Shown: piece after piece, positions 26,828-34,624 of the stretch | How the letters are laid out: every line of letters starts with the position of its first letter | Position numbering within the stretch: the first letter of the stretch is position 1 | Assembly: GCF_019752095.1 (NCBI RefSeq) | Contig: NZ_JAIEMO010000036.1 | Span: 1-40,345, forward strand | Length of the DNA: 40,345 bases | Direction of reading: 5' to 3' | From: Nitrosomonas sp. | GTDB taxonomy: Bacteria; Pseudomonadota; Gammaproteobacteria; Burkholderiales; Nitrosomonadaceae | The notes under the pieces: model-generated | What the model was told of the DNA's origin: nothing | Seen by the model: only the letters and a program-made list of their open reading frames with translations | Database searches by the model: none | Position numbers and translations under genes: made by a program

Positions 26828-27498
26828 TGCTTCAATTTCTTTAGGGATTTCGACCCTGAAACGGGGCGTTATATCTCTTCTGATCCCATTGGGCTTGCGG
26901 GAGGACTCAATACTTATGGGTATGCGCTGCAAAATCCGCTTACCTATACTGATCCAACTGGTGAAGCTGTCCCTGCATTAATAGCTGCTTGTGCCGGTAA
27001 TCCAGCTTGTGCAGCAGCAGTAGGTGCGGTTGTTGGTGCATTAACTAGCGCTCTGTTTGATCTCGGATCACAATTGCTTGATAACGGTGGTAATCTGCAA
27101 TGTGTAAATAAAGGTAGTGTTGCGATTTCTGCGATAACAAGTGCGATTCCTCTTGGGGCTGTTGGTAGCAAAGTTCTAGGTAGGTTTGTTGCGAAGGACA
27201 AAGCGTCCCTATCTACGTTGCATGAGCGAGGAATAAAAATACCTAGTGGTAGAAAAATAAATACAACTCTCGCTAGAAGTAATAAGGTAAAGAATACTCA
27301 GGGTGATATATTTAAACATGTAGATTTTTCGCCGTCGAAACCACATGGCGGATTGTCACCGCACACACATCCTAATTTCCGAAATACTCTTCCAGATGGA
27401 AGCATAAAATCTGGTATTTCTAGGCATGCTCAAGCGTATCAAGAAAAGATATTATTGATGCTGCTCGTGAAGGTGCTCAGCCGACAGGAGGCTTCTAA
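26828..27498 (+). pseudogene. Module 3: Rhs core remnant, hydrophobic linker and toxin tip with frameshift
   Basis: A single frame runs from after a TAA (26825-26827) through FRDFDPETGRYISSDPIGLA and LQNPLTYTDPTG into an Ala/Gly-rich stretch (PALIAACAGNPACAAAVGAV), then a tip: ...GDIFKHVDFSPSKPHGGLSP, HTHPNFRNTLPDGS, GISRHAQAYQE. At the AAAA run 27444-27447 the frame breaks: the original end DIIDAAREGAQPTGGF continues in another frame to TAA at 27496-27498, directly overlapping the next ATG. One missing base explains it. The tip resembles those called polymorphic toxin type 24 (His-rich HGGLSPHTH core), from memory. No start codon for the core part. Confidence 0.72.
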
Positions 27499-27929
27499 TG
27501 ATAGACATTACGCCACATATACTTGTTTGGCTGGCTTGCTGTAAGGAAGTTTGGGGAAATTGGTATAAGAAACTTGATAATGGTGAAGATGAATTCGGGG
27601 AAGTAGAACAAGCTTTATTTTCTTCATTAGTTTTATCTTCGATTAATATGGTTAATAGGCCAGATTTAGATAAGTGTTATAAATTACTATTTGCGGTGTA
27701 CAAAGCCGATGTAGAGGACTATCGGTCGATATGCAAGAAACAGAAATCAGGTAACATTTATTGCGAAAGCAAGGTTATAAAATTTGATAAAGATACTGTA
27801 CTACCAATAAAAGCAATAGATTCTATTGGTGCGATGCAAGAAGGAAAACCTTATGTAGAATTAAAAATAAATGAACATGAATACATATTGGAGTCAATTG
27901 ATAATCTAAGTATTAAGATCAATATTTAA
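27498..27929 (+). CDS. Putative immunity protein 3
   Basis: 143 residues, no signal peptide; amino half helical (HILVWLACCKEVWGNWYKKL), carboxy half beta with VELKINEHEYILESIDN. It starts in a TAATG overlap with the ancestral stop of tip 3, preceded by AGGAGG, which fixes the start and links it to that toxin. I recognise no family. The frame is intact while the toxin is frameshifted. Confidence 0.7.
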   Translation: MIDITPHILVWLACCKEVWGNWYKKLDNGEDEFGEVEQALFSSLVLSSINMVNRPDLDKCYKLLFAVYKADVEDYRSICKKQKSGNIYCESKVIKFDKDTVLPIKAIDSIGAMQEGKPYVELKINEHEYILESIDNLSIKINI

Positions 27930-27932
27930 TAT

Positions 27933-28249
27933 TACAATTACTTTCGGTATTATGAGCCGGAGACCAGCAGATACATCTCGCCTGTCCGATTGGGTTGGCG
28001 GGTGGTCTCAATACTTATGGGTATGCGCTGCAGAATCCGCTTACCTAAATTGATCCACTTGGTCTTTTTACAGTGATAAGTAACTTTGATGGGGCTGGTT
28101 TGCCGTTTCATGAACGTAATGAAGCTAAAAAATCTTTTTACCAAACTCCCATTGGAAAAAGAGAACAATTATTAGAAAATTTGGGGAGAAAATTCCAAGA
28201 AAGACTTAATAGTGGCTGCTTTCAAGCACGGGGACAGGTCCCGAATTGA
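27933..28249 (+). pseudogene. Module 4: Rhs core remnant and partial tip, no immunity gene
   Basis: Starts 4 bases after the stop of immunity gene 3: YNYFRYYEPETSRYISP, then a frameshift, then PIGLAGGLNTYGYALQNPLT, a TAA where others have TAT, IDPLGLFTVISNFDGAG and LPFHERNEAKKSFYQTPIGK, ending ...KFQERLNSGCFQARGQVPN at 28247-28249. The end passes into CGGGGACAGGTCCCG, which looks like foreign junction sequence, so the tip is cut there. At least one frameshift and one stop make it inactive. No immunity gene follows. Confidence 0.7.
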
Positions 28250-28519
28250 GAATATTGCCAATGCATTCATCCTGGTTTTTTGAGATCACATCACCGGCCA
28301 GCCGGACAATACCAGCTTCAAACTCTGGGGCCATGATGCCAACAACAGTAATTGGTAATTGTGGATTTTATTAGCAAGAAAGAATACGCCATAATTTCAA
28401 GCAACAAGCTAAACCCTCTTGGCCCCTATAACTTAGGAGTTCAATTAACAGTTTTATCCACAGATTTTGTGGAAAATCCCCGGGATGCAGAATCAGTGAA
28501 GAACCAGCAACCCGGCCGC
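28250..28519. other. Unassigned stretch at the array border
   Basis: No gene I can support. It holds TTATCCACA at 28455-28463 and a reversed near copy (TGTGGAAAA, 28469-28477), both like DnaA boxes but isolated. The first part (28250-28375) may be decayed coding sequence; an open frame at 28352-28606 on the plus strand overlaps the WGR gene and looks accidental. Confidence 0.4.
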
Positions 28520-28765
28520 TTATGCAGCAGCTTTATATTCATGTACCAACGCATAACCCCTGTGCAATCGTCTGGTTACCACTCGCCAATATTCATCGCA
28601 AGCTAGCTCGAGATCTGTAAAAAGCTCGCGTTTGTATCCGCCGCGCCGGTTATACAATCCATACCAGCAGCGCACAATGGATAAATCACCCAACAGATCA
28701 CGCTCAATTAAAAGCGTATAGCCTCGGGTTTGCGTCCTGAATTCTGTCTTGAACAGTATATGCAT
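28520..28765 (-). CDS. Small WGR-domain-like protein
   Basis: 81 residues. TLLIERDLLGDLSIVRCWYG, then RRGGYKRELF, and a helical end EYWRVVTRRLHRGYALV follow the WGR domain (Pfam PF05406) pattern, except that the W-G-R core reads WYGLYNRRGG. WGR domains bind nucleic acid in PARPs and MolR; stand-alone versions are found in many proteobacteria and have no known role. Ends in AAA at the array border. Start codon at 28765 lacks an obvious ribosome site. Confidence 0.58.
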   Translation of the reverse strand: MHILFKTEFRTQTRGYTLLIERDLLGDLSIVRCWYGLYNRRGGYKRELFTDLELACDEYWRVVTRRLHRGYALVHEYKAAA

Positions 28766-28952
28766 GATATTAACCGCTTGAGTACTCAGGTGATCCGATA
28801 TGTTGTAGATCGAAGTAACATTACTACTGCATGTTGCAATTATACTTTGCCTGCCTTAACTGTTACACGTAGCGCCACAAGGCCCGACTGAAAAAAATCT
28901 GGAATGAGTGTATCCTGCATTTATCTTTATATCTGCCCATGAGCTTACCAAA

Positions 28953-29861
28953 ATGAACATACTCATAACAGGCGCAACGGGATTTATCGGCCGTCACCTA
29001 GTACAACGTCTACAGCAGAATCACCATACGATCAAGGTACTGAGCCGCAACGGCAAGCACGCAAGCCAGATGCTCGATGTTCCAGCATTTGACTGGGACT
29101 ATGTCACACAAGACGTGCCTGCTGAAGCATTGCAAGATTGTCAGATCATCATCAATCTGATGGGTGAGAATCTGGGAGATGGTCGCTGGACCGAGGCGCG
29201 CAAGCAGGAGATTTATGCTTCACGCATACTCAGCACGCGAAAGCTCGTAGCTGCTACGCCAGATAGTTTACAAGCTTTCATTTGCGGCTCGGCAATTGGT
29301 ATTTATCCAGGCATAGGCGATGATTTGTATGACGAATCCTATGCAGTGCCTGAGCAACTCAGTTTTATGCAAACCATTTGCCATGATTGGGAATCGGAAG
29401 CAGCTCGGATTGAGCATGGAGGCGTACGTCGCGTCAGTATTCGCACTGGAGTAGTACTGGGTGATGGCGGCATGCTGCAAAAACTATTGCCAATTTTCAA
29501 ATTGAGATTAGGTGGGCCTGTCGGCAATGGCAAACAATGGCTGCCTTGGATACATATTGACGACATTGTTTCGGTTTATCTCGAAGCGGCACTGGATACT
29601 CGTTATCAGGGCGCAATTAATGCCGTATCCCCCAATCCGGTACGCTATCGCGAATTTGCAACTCAATTGGGTGAAGCGCTGCATCGCCCTTCTTTCTTCC
29701 CTACACCGGCATTTATCCTAAAACTGGCATTGGGCGAAGCGGCTGCATTGGCTTTAAACAGTTATCACATCACCCCCAAAAGGTTGTTGGAAGAATATGA
29801 TTTCAAATTCAAATTTGATAATTTATCGATGGCTCTGGCCGATTTATTTGCCGAAAGCTAA
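28953..29861 (+). CDS. TIGR01777-family epimerase (YfcH-like NAD-dependent SDR)
   Basis: 302 residues from ATG 28953 (MNILITGATGFIGRHL), which places the Rossmann glycine motif TGATGFIG at the very start as in this family; a longer frame from 28908 is less likely. Family features: NLMGENLGDGRWTEARK, SIRTGVVLGDGGMLQKLLPIF and WLPWIHIDDIV. An atypical short-chain dehydrogenase of unknown substrate. 25 bp before the photolyase gene, which it often accompanies. Confidence 0.88.
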   Translation: MNILITGATGFIGRHLVQRLQQNHHTIKVLSRNGKHASQMLDVPAFDWDYVTQDVPAEALQDCQIIINLMGENLGDGRWTEARKQEIYASRILSTRKLVAATPDSLQAFICGSAIGIYPGIGDDLYDESYAVPEQLSFMQTICHDWESEAARIEHGGVRRVSIRTGVVLGDGGMLQKLLPIFKLRLGGPVGNGKQWLPWIHIDDIVSVYLEAALDTRYQGAINAVSPNPVRYREFATQLGEALHRPSFFPTPAFILKLALGEAAALALNSYHITPKRLLEEYDFKFKFDNLSMALADLFAES

Positions 29862-29886
29862 TTCTTCACGCTAAACAAATCTTGTG

Positions 29887-31191
29887 ATGAGGACACCCCT
29901 TGCTGTGTTCTGGTTCCGGCGTGATCTGCGTTTGGATGATAATGCCGGACTATCACATGCTCTGGCATCCGGGCAACCGGTTTTACCGGTTTTTATATTT
30001 GATCCATCAATTCTGACAGGATTGTCCGAAAACGATGCACGCGTCACTTTCATCTACGATACCTTGCAAGCCCTGCGTGCGCGGCTGGAGAAAAAATATG
30101 CGAGCTCAATCGCCCTCTATTACGGCAATCCATTAGAAGTTTTCGAGCAAATTCTGCGTTCACATCCTGTTGTTACAGTTTACGCTAACCATGACTACGA
30201 GCCTTTTGCGCGCAAACGGGATGAAGCCGTACATCAATGGTTACAGGCACGATCAGTGGACTTTTATACCTATAAAGATCATGTGTTATTTGAAAAAAAA
30301 GAGATCGTCAAGGATTCGGGCAGCCCCTACATCGTGTATACCCCCTATATGCGCAAATGGAGAAAGATTCAGAATCAAGTTACGCTGATGAATTATTCAA
30401 CCTTGGCAAAACTGGAAAATACGGTTAAACATCCATACTTGCCTAATCTTTCGCTGGCTGATATTGGTTTTGTTCGATCTACCCTAACCATTCCAGCTTA
30501 CCGATTGGACACGGAATTGCTGCAACATTATGCGCGTGACAGAGACTTTCCTGCATTAGCCGCCACATCGTTGTTAGGTCCGCATTTACGATTCGGCACA
30601 ATTAGCATTCGGCAAATCTTTCAGCAAGCACTGAACCACAGTAACGATAGTTTCAGCAATGAACTGATCTGGCGCGAGTTCTTCAGCCAGATCCTGTGGC
30701 ATTTTCCCCATACACAAAATAGCAGTTTCAAGCCACGCTATGACCGCATTCAGTGGCGCAATAACGAGGCTGAATTCGAGCGCTGGTGTAAAGGAACAAC
30801 CGGCTACCCCCTAGTCGATGCTGGCATGCGTCAACTCAATGCAACCGGCGCTATGCACAATCGGGTGCGCATGATTACCGCTAGTTTTTTGTGTAAACAC
30901 TTATTGATTGATTGGCGTTGGGGCGAAGCCTATTTTGCGAAAAAATTGCTGGATTACGAAATGGCGAGCAATGTCGGAAACTGGCAATGGGTAGCGGGTT
31001 GTGGCGTGGATGCCGCACCTTATTTCAGAATTTTCAATCCGGAAACGCAACTCAAGAAATTTGATAAAAACTCCAACTATATTCAGACTTGGATAAATGA
31101 TTGGCGCACGCCCGGCTATCCAGCACCGATGGTCGAACACACTTATGCACGGGAGCGTTGCTTAAAAGCCTATCGGCAGGCTATCGGCTAA
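29887..31191 (+). CDS. phr: Deoxyribodipyrimidine photolyase (class I)
   Basis: 434 residues from ATG 29887 (a GTG at 29884 is in frame). Light-driven repair of cyclobutane pyrimidine dimers. Amino-terminal alpha/beta antenna domain (VFWFRRDLRLDDNAGLSHAL), helical FAD domain with LIWREFFSQILWHFP, GYPLVDAGMRQLNATGAMHN, and the signature NWQWVAGCGVDAAPYFRIFN. The Asn/Met pattern fits DNA photolyases rather than cryptochromes. Length is slightly below E. coli PhrB (472). Probably co-transcribed with the epimerase gene. Confidence 0.93.
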   Translation: MRTPLAVFWFRRDLRLDDNAGLSHALASGQPVLPVFIFDPSILTGLSENDARVTFIYDTLQALRARLEKKYASSIALYYGNPLEVFEQILRSHPVVTVYANHDYEPFARKRDEAVHQWLQARSVDFYTYKDHVLFEKKEIVKDSGSPYIVYTPYMRKWRKIQNQVTLMNYSTLAKLENTVKHPYLPNLSLADIGFVRSTLTIPAYRLDTELLQHYARDRDFPALAATSLLGPHLRFGTISIRQIFQQALNHSNDSFSNELIWREFFSQILWHFPHTQNSSFKPRYDRIQWRNNEAEFERWCKGTTGYPLVDAGMRQLNATGAMHNRVRMITASFLCKHLLIDWRWGEAYFAKKLLDYEMASNVGNWQWVAGCGVDAAPYFRIFNPETQLKKFDKNSNYIQTWINDWRTPGYPAPMVEHTYARERCLKAYRQAIG

Positions 31192-31218
31192 GCGAATAAC
31201 TGGCATACAACGCAGACG

Positions 31219-31920
31219 CTAATCGCTTTCAATTCCAACTCCAGGTTTGAGTAATATTACGGTTTGCTGATAGCAGGTGCGAGAGAAGTAAATCAACCAC
31301 GTTACAATACCAAACAGCTTGAAGCCATCTTCGACCAGAACTGCAATACCTGTTTGCCGTAATACCAGATCAGACACGATGGATAATGCTAGGAAGGCGC
31401 AAGCTATTAATAGAATAATGTAATCTGTCTGTAAAATAATCCTGGCAAAGATAATGAAAAAGAACAGCATCGCCAAAATATATGCCAAATAAAAAACCTT
31501 CTCCGGCACATTTAAATACTGCGGAAAAATATGTTCATGCAACAAGCAGAAATCATCGACCAGCAAAACAAAGGTCAATGTCGCTGAATATAACAAATAT
31601 AACCCGATTTTCTTGCTGCCATTTTTTATCAAAAGCACTGCCACAAACAGGCAAATAGCCGCCGAGAATGTCCAAAGCAACACCCCCACATTGGACATGA
31701 CCCCGAGGAATGGACTAAATTTGAGTATTGCAGCAGGTTCCCGGAAAAAATTATCGATCAATATGTCGTATTGCCAACTGATAATCCAGACCGAAAAAAG
31801 CGCAACCACCACAATCAAATAAGGAATCATCAGCAAACGCAGTGAACCTTTCAGTTGGTCAAGTATTTGGTTGAAAAAGTCCCTGGACATCAATTCGGTT
31901 AGTCTCATAAATATACTCAT
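31219..31920 (-). CDS. Hypothetical multi-pass membrane protein
   Basis: 233 residues from ATG 31920 (MSIFMRLTELMSRDFF), chosen because upstream in-frame sequence looks non-coding; 31983 is an alternative start. About six hydrophobic segments follow, including LRLLMIPYLIVVVALFSVWI and YLAYILAMLFFFIIFARIIL, with an acidic patch LVDDFCLLHEHIFP in the middle. I know no family. Convergent with phr, 27 bp apart with no terminator seen. Confidence 0.6.
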   Translation of the reverse strand: MSIFMRLTELMSRDFFNQILDQLKGSLRLLMIPYLIVVVALFSVWIISWQYDILIDNFFREPAAILKFSPFLGVMSNVGVLLWTFSAAICLFVAVLLIKNGSKKIGLYLLYSATLTFVLLVDDFCLLHEHIFPQYLNVPEKVFYLAYILAMLFFFIIFARIILQTDYIILLIACAFLALSIVSDLVLRQTGIAVLVEDGFKLFGIVTWLIYFSRTCYQQTVILLKPGVGIESD

Positions 31921-32595
31921 ATAAACAATTGATCCATGCAGCTGTGACACACGTACGCTTGAGTTTGCTTGGGACGCAAACAAGTGTCAAGTTAATTCCT
32001 GAGTTACCACATCGAAGGCATCCACACTCACCGCACACAACTGCTTTCCATCCCAAAAATAACTGAGTTTATAAGAAAAACCATACCTTTACGTCTAAGA
32101 GGATTAGAAAATTTTTCGAACTGATTTATTTTCCCCCTAAATTTAAAAATTCTGTAATCCTTAAAAAACCTTGACAGTCGATGCCAAAAAATCATTCTCA
32201 TTCAATAGCTCCAGGCAATATTTATAATACCTAATAATTACAATGTGACAAAGATCAAATATTTTTTCCAACCCTAAGAATAAACGCGAAAATTAAGCGT
32301 ATAAATACCTCATAATATCTATCGTGATGCATTCATCTAATGCATTTCCATTCCATACTCGTTTTTTTAGTGTTATCCTTACTGTGAGTAAGTGCTTTTC
32401 TTATTCGAATAAAGCCATATTTTAGTGTTTTAGAATCAAGCAACCCAATGATCTTCTAAAAAGAAATCTTGCTCCATAAAAGGAAGTTCACTTCCGGATA
32501 AAGATTTTAGATATGGTCTGTAACTGATAAAGTTTCAACGTGACATTAAATTTGTTTATAAGCAATTTTTGATTTTAATAACAAAGGAGATTCTC
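31921..32595. other. Non-coding, AT-rich stretch
   Basis: 675 bp without a gene. A small palindrome CTTACTGTGAGTAAG is at 32378-32392. The end supplies the ribosome site (AAAGGAGA) for the small lipoprotein at 32596. No tRNA or other RNA gene recognised. Confidence 0.5.
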
Positions 32596-32727
32596 ATGAA
32601 ATATTTACTATTAGCAGCAGTTCTCTTAGCGTTCACACTCCCTTTAACCGCATGCGGGGGCGAAGGTAAACCTGGGCAATACCCACCAAGCCTTTATAAA
32701 GACAGTAAAGAGGGAGACTCTCAATAA
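32596..32727 (+). CDS. Very small lipoprotein, 43 residues
   Basis: MKYLLLAAVLLAFTLPLTAC then GGEGKPGQYPPSLYKDSKEG. A classical short lipoprotein signal with lipobox LTAC (Cys20), leaving a mature peptide of 24 residues. AAAGGAGA lies 6 bases before the ATG. A hairpin terminator follows at 32864, so it is likely transcribed alone. Comparable in size and type to entericidin-like or prokaryotic membrane-anchor lipoproteins, but I see no specific family. Confidence 0.68.
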   Translation: MKYLLLAAVLLAFTLPLTACGGEGKPGQYPPSLYKDSKEGDSQ

Positions 32728-32863
32728 AATTCTCTTGCTGCTGATTCTCTGGCAGATCCAAGAGGATCAAATAATTAAATAGCAATAATAAGGAAAAAAG
32801 CAACTATTAGTTTCTTTTGACTAAAAGATCGCAATTTGAAATTTTAAAAACTTGTTTTCAATT

Positions 32864-32888
32864 GAGCCCTGGAAAAAATCCAGGGCTC
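32864..32888 (+). terminator. Hairpin terminator after the small lipoprotein
   Basis: GAGCCCTGG and CCAGGGCTC (9 bp, perfect) around AAAAAAT, followed by TTATTT. It lies 137 bp after the small lipoprotein stop. Confidence 0.72.
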
Positions 32889-33176
32889 TTATTTGGAACT
32901 TAGAATACATAACCTCAAAGATATTTATCAATAACAAGCTAGTTCTTTCTGATCTACTGATCTAAGTTTTTCGCTCAGAATCCGAATACACCGCATGATA
33001 ACCGTGAGCAGGTCACTGTTTTCTCGGCGCACCTCTTAGGTGATTTCTGATCTGATATTTACGTCCTCCGCCGATTCTCGCTCGCTCTATTTCTCATTCA
33101 GTTTCCATTCACAGTGCTCTGTGTAAATTGACATTACTAAGAATAAACCTGAAAAAATAACTGAAGGAGAAACATC
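32889..33176. other. Upstream region of the histidine-rich protein gene
   Basis: About 290 bp without a gene. Only the ribosome site GAAGGAG at about 33164-33170 is clear. It should hold the promoter for the His-rich/PepSY/two-component group, which I could not place. Confidence 0.45.
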
Positions 33177-33491
33177 ATGGACACCCAAACAACAAAGCTG
33201 ATCAGCCTGTTACTGAGTGCAGTATTTTTTATTACTTTAACGGTCCCTTCATTAGCACAAGCCGGCAGAGGTCATCACGGCCATCATCACAAACACCACC
33301 ATGGTCATCACCATCATCACAATTACGGTGGATATGGTTATGTATATAGCCAGCCTCGTGGCTATTACCAGCCCTATTACCCGCAACCACGATATAGTTA
33401 TAATTACTATCCTGCGCCGGTGTACATCCCTCCTCCTCAAACTATAATGGGCATTGGCACCGGAAATATGGATTTTATGATACGCTTCTGA
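33177..33491 (+). CDS. Secreted histidine-rich, Tyr/Pro-rich small protein
   Basis: 104 residues: signal peptide ending near residue 29 (...PSLAQA), then a cluster of 13 His in residues 33-48 (HHGHHHKHHHGHHHHH), then a Tyr/Pro/Gly-rich stretch with many YY pairs, and IMGIGTGNMDFMIRF at the end. The His cluster could bind Ni, Zn or Cu in the periplasm. No enzyme motif. GAAGGAG precedes the ATG. The PepSY and two-component genes directly downstream suggest a stress- or metal-responsive group, which is inference. Confidence 0.75.
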   Translation: MDTQTTKLISLLLSAVFFITLTVPSLAQAGRGHHGHHHKHHHGHHHHHNYGGYGYVYSQPRGYYQPYYPQPRYSYNYYPAPVYIPPPQTIMGIGTGNMDFMIRF

Positions 33492-33503
33492 CAAGCACGG
33501 CTA

Positions 33504-33534
33504 GCAACAGGTATTAAAACAACGTACCTGTTGC
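33504..33534 (+). terminator. Intergenic hairpin after the His-rich gene
   Basis: A 10-bp perfect stem GCAACAGGTA / TACCTGTTGC with an 11-base loop, 13 bp after the stop. No T-run follows, so it may be an attenuator or 3' stabiliser lowering expression of downstream genes rather than a full terminator. Confidence 0.55.
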
Positions 33535-33571
33535 AGCTTGATTTCTGTCTCCAGCGTATGGGATGGTCAGT

Positions 33572-33865
33572 ATGAATAGAGAATGGAAAATTTTAGTAAT
33601 CCTAGTGGCGCTGATTGCCCCGAGCACTCTGACAATAGCGGACTGGCAAAATAACACTGCAAACTATCACCGCACCGAAAACGGCACAGCAAGCGAAATC
33701 ACCGAGCAAAAAGCGATCACGATCGCACAACAACATTTCAAAGGCCGGGTGCTGGCGATCAACCAAGTCGGCCATACTTACCGTATTAAAATACTCAGCG
33801 ACCATGGCACAGTGCACACAGTTCTAATCAATGCACAGGATGGTTCGGTGATATCCACTCACTAA
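33572..33865 (+). CDS. Exported PepSY-domain protein
   Basis: 97 residues from ATG 33572 (33563 is an in-frame alternative), signal peptide to about residue 24, then a PepSY domain: EITEQKAITIAQQHFKGRVL, INQVGHTYRIKILSDHGTVH and VLINAQDGSVIS. PepSY proteins are periplasmic and often sit beside PhoP/PhoQ-like two-component genes, as here (73 bp before the response regulator), possibly tuning the sensor. Confidence 0.82.
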   Translation: MNREWKILVILVALIAPSTLTIADWQNNTANYHRTENGTASEITEQKAITIAQQHFKGRVLAINQVGHTYRIKILSDHGTVHTVLINAQDGSVISTH

Positions 33866-33937
33866 CTCAATACCTCATGAAAGTCGCTGTCTCAAACAAG
33901 CTTAATTTTTCTCAAACCGATATTTCAGGAGTCAAGA

Positions 33938-34624
33938 ATGCGCATCCTGGTCATTGAAGATGAATTCAGGTTACAAAATCAGATTCGCCAGCAATTGGAA
34001 ACTGCAGGTTATATGATCGATACTTGCAGCGATGGCGATGAAGGTTTATTTCTTGCTTCAGAATACCCACTAGATGCAGCCATTATTGATATCGGCTTGC
34101 CCGGAAAATCCGGCTTGGAAATTGTCAAAGCACTGCGTGAACGCGGAAATCTACTACCAATTCTGATTCTGACCGCTCGGAGCAGTTGGCAAGACAAAGT
34201 GCAAGGCCTGGAAATGGGTGCGGATGACTACCTGACCAAACCATTTCAAATGGAAGAACTGCATGCCAGAGTTAAAGCGCTACTACGTCGCGCGACCGGC
34301 ATACCACAGACAATCCTAAAATGCGGCCCCATCACTTTGGATGTCACTGCTCAATCCGTTGCCATCAACGATGTGGAAATTGAGCTCACATCGTTTGAAT
34401 ATCGCCTGCTGGAAGAATTGGTTCGCCATCATGGCGAGGTTCTCTCCAAGCACACATTATCCGACTACCTCTACCCACACGACGAAGATCGTGACAGCAA
34501 TGTGCTCGAAGTCATGATCGGCCGGCTACGCCGTAAACTCGATCCCAATGGCACTCTTAATCCTATTGAAACCATGCGTGGCCGCGGTTATCGATTCACC
34601 ATGGAGTGCAATAAATCGTCATGA
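33938..34624 (+). CDS. OmpR/PhoP-type response regulator
   Basis: 228 residues: receiver domain with acidic pocket IEDE, Asp51 in IIDIGLPG as phosphorylation site, Thr79 and Lys101 (YLTKPF); then a winged-helix DNA-binding domain with LTSFEYRLLEEL and MIGRLRRKLDP...TMRGRGYRF. Closest in type to PhoP/QseB-like regulators. CAGGAG ribosome site before the ATG; overlaps the kinase gene by 4 bases. Targets may include the PepSY and His-rich genes upstream. Confidence 0.93.
   Translation: MRILVIEDEFRLQNQIRQQLETAGYMIDTCSDGDEGLFLASEYPLDAAIIDIGLPGKSGLEIVKALRERGNLLPILILTARSSWQDKVQGLEMGADDYLTKPFQMEELHARVKALLRRATGIPQTILKCGPITLDVTAQSVAINDVEIELTSFEYRLLEELVRHHGEVLSKHTLSDYLYPHDEDRDSNVLEVMIGRLRRKLDPNGTLNPIETMRGRGYRFTMECNKSS

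Larger units (their letters stand above)
25588..28249 (+). other. Array of orphan Rhs carboxy-terminal toxin-tip / immunity modules
   Basis: Four modules lie head to tail. Modules 2-4 each begin with a remnant of the Rhs core end (..YxPETGRY..DPIGLAGGLNTYGY.LQNPLTYTDPTG). A 56-bp piece of it is almost identical in the three: 26249-26304, 26906-26961 and 28007-28062 (about 54/56 and 51/56 matches). Behind each core piece is a different tip; tips 1, 2 and 3 are followed by intact small genes that I infer encode cognate immunity proteins. The core pieces lack starts and carry stops or frameshifts. No complete rhs gene, vgrG or other T6SS gene is in the window. The pattern equals the orphan modules left by stepwise replacement of Rhs/CDI tips. 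Confidence 0.82.

Noticed and set aside
27074..27544. Treating 27074-27544 as a normal gene with a TTG start
   Set aside because: The same frame is open upstream through the Rhs core remnant to 26828, and its end is out of frame with the real tip terminus, so it is a decayed fusion.
26249..28062. Regularly recurring 56-bp repeat as a possible CRISPR-like array
   Set aside because: Only three copies, spaced about 0.66 and 1.1 kb, each clearly translating to the Rhs core end; no cas genes.
28455..28477. Perfect DnaA box TTATCCACA with a reversed near copy
   Set aside because: Only two boxes, no AT-rich unwinding region, no dnaA or parAB genes nearby; not enough for an origin.
28352..28606. 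84-codon plus-strand frame
   Set aside because: Overlaps the better supported WGR gene on the other strand and has no ribosome site.
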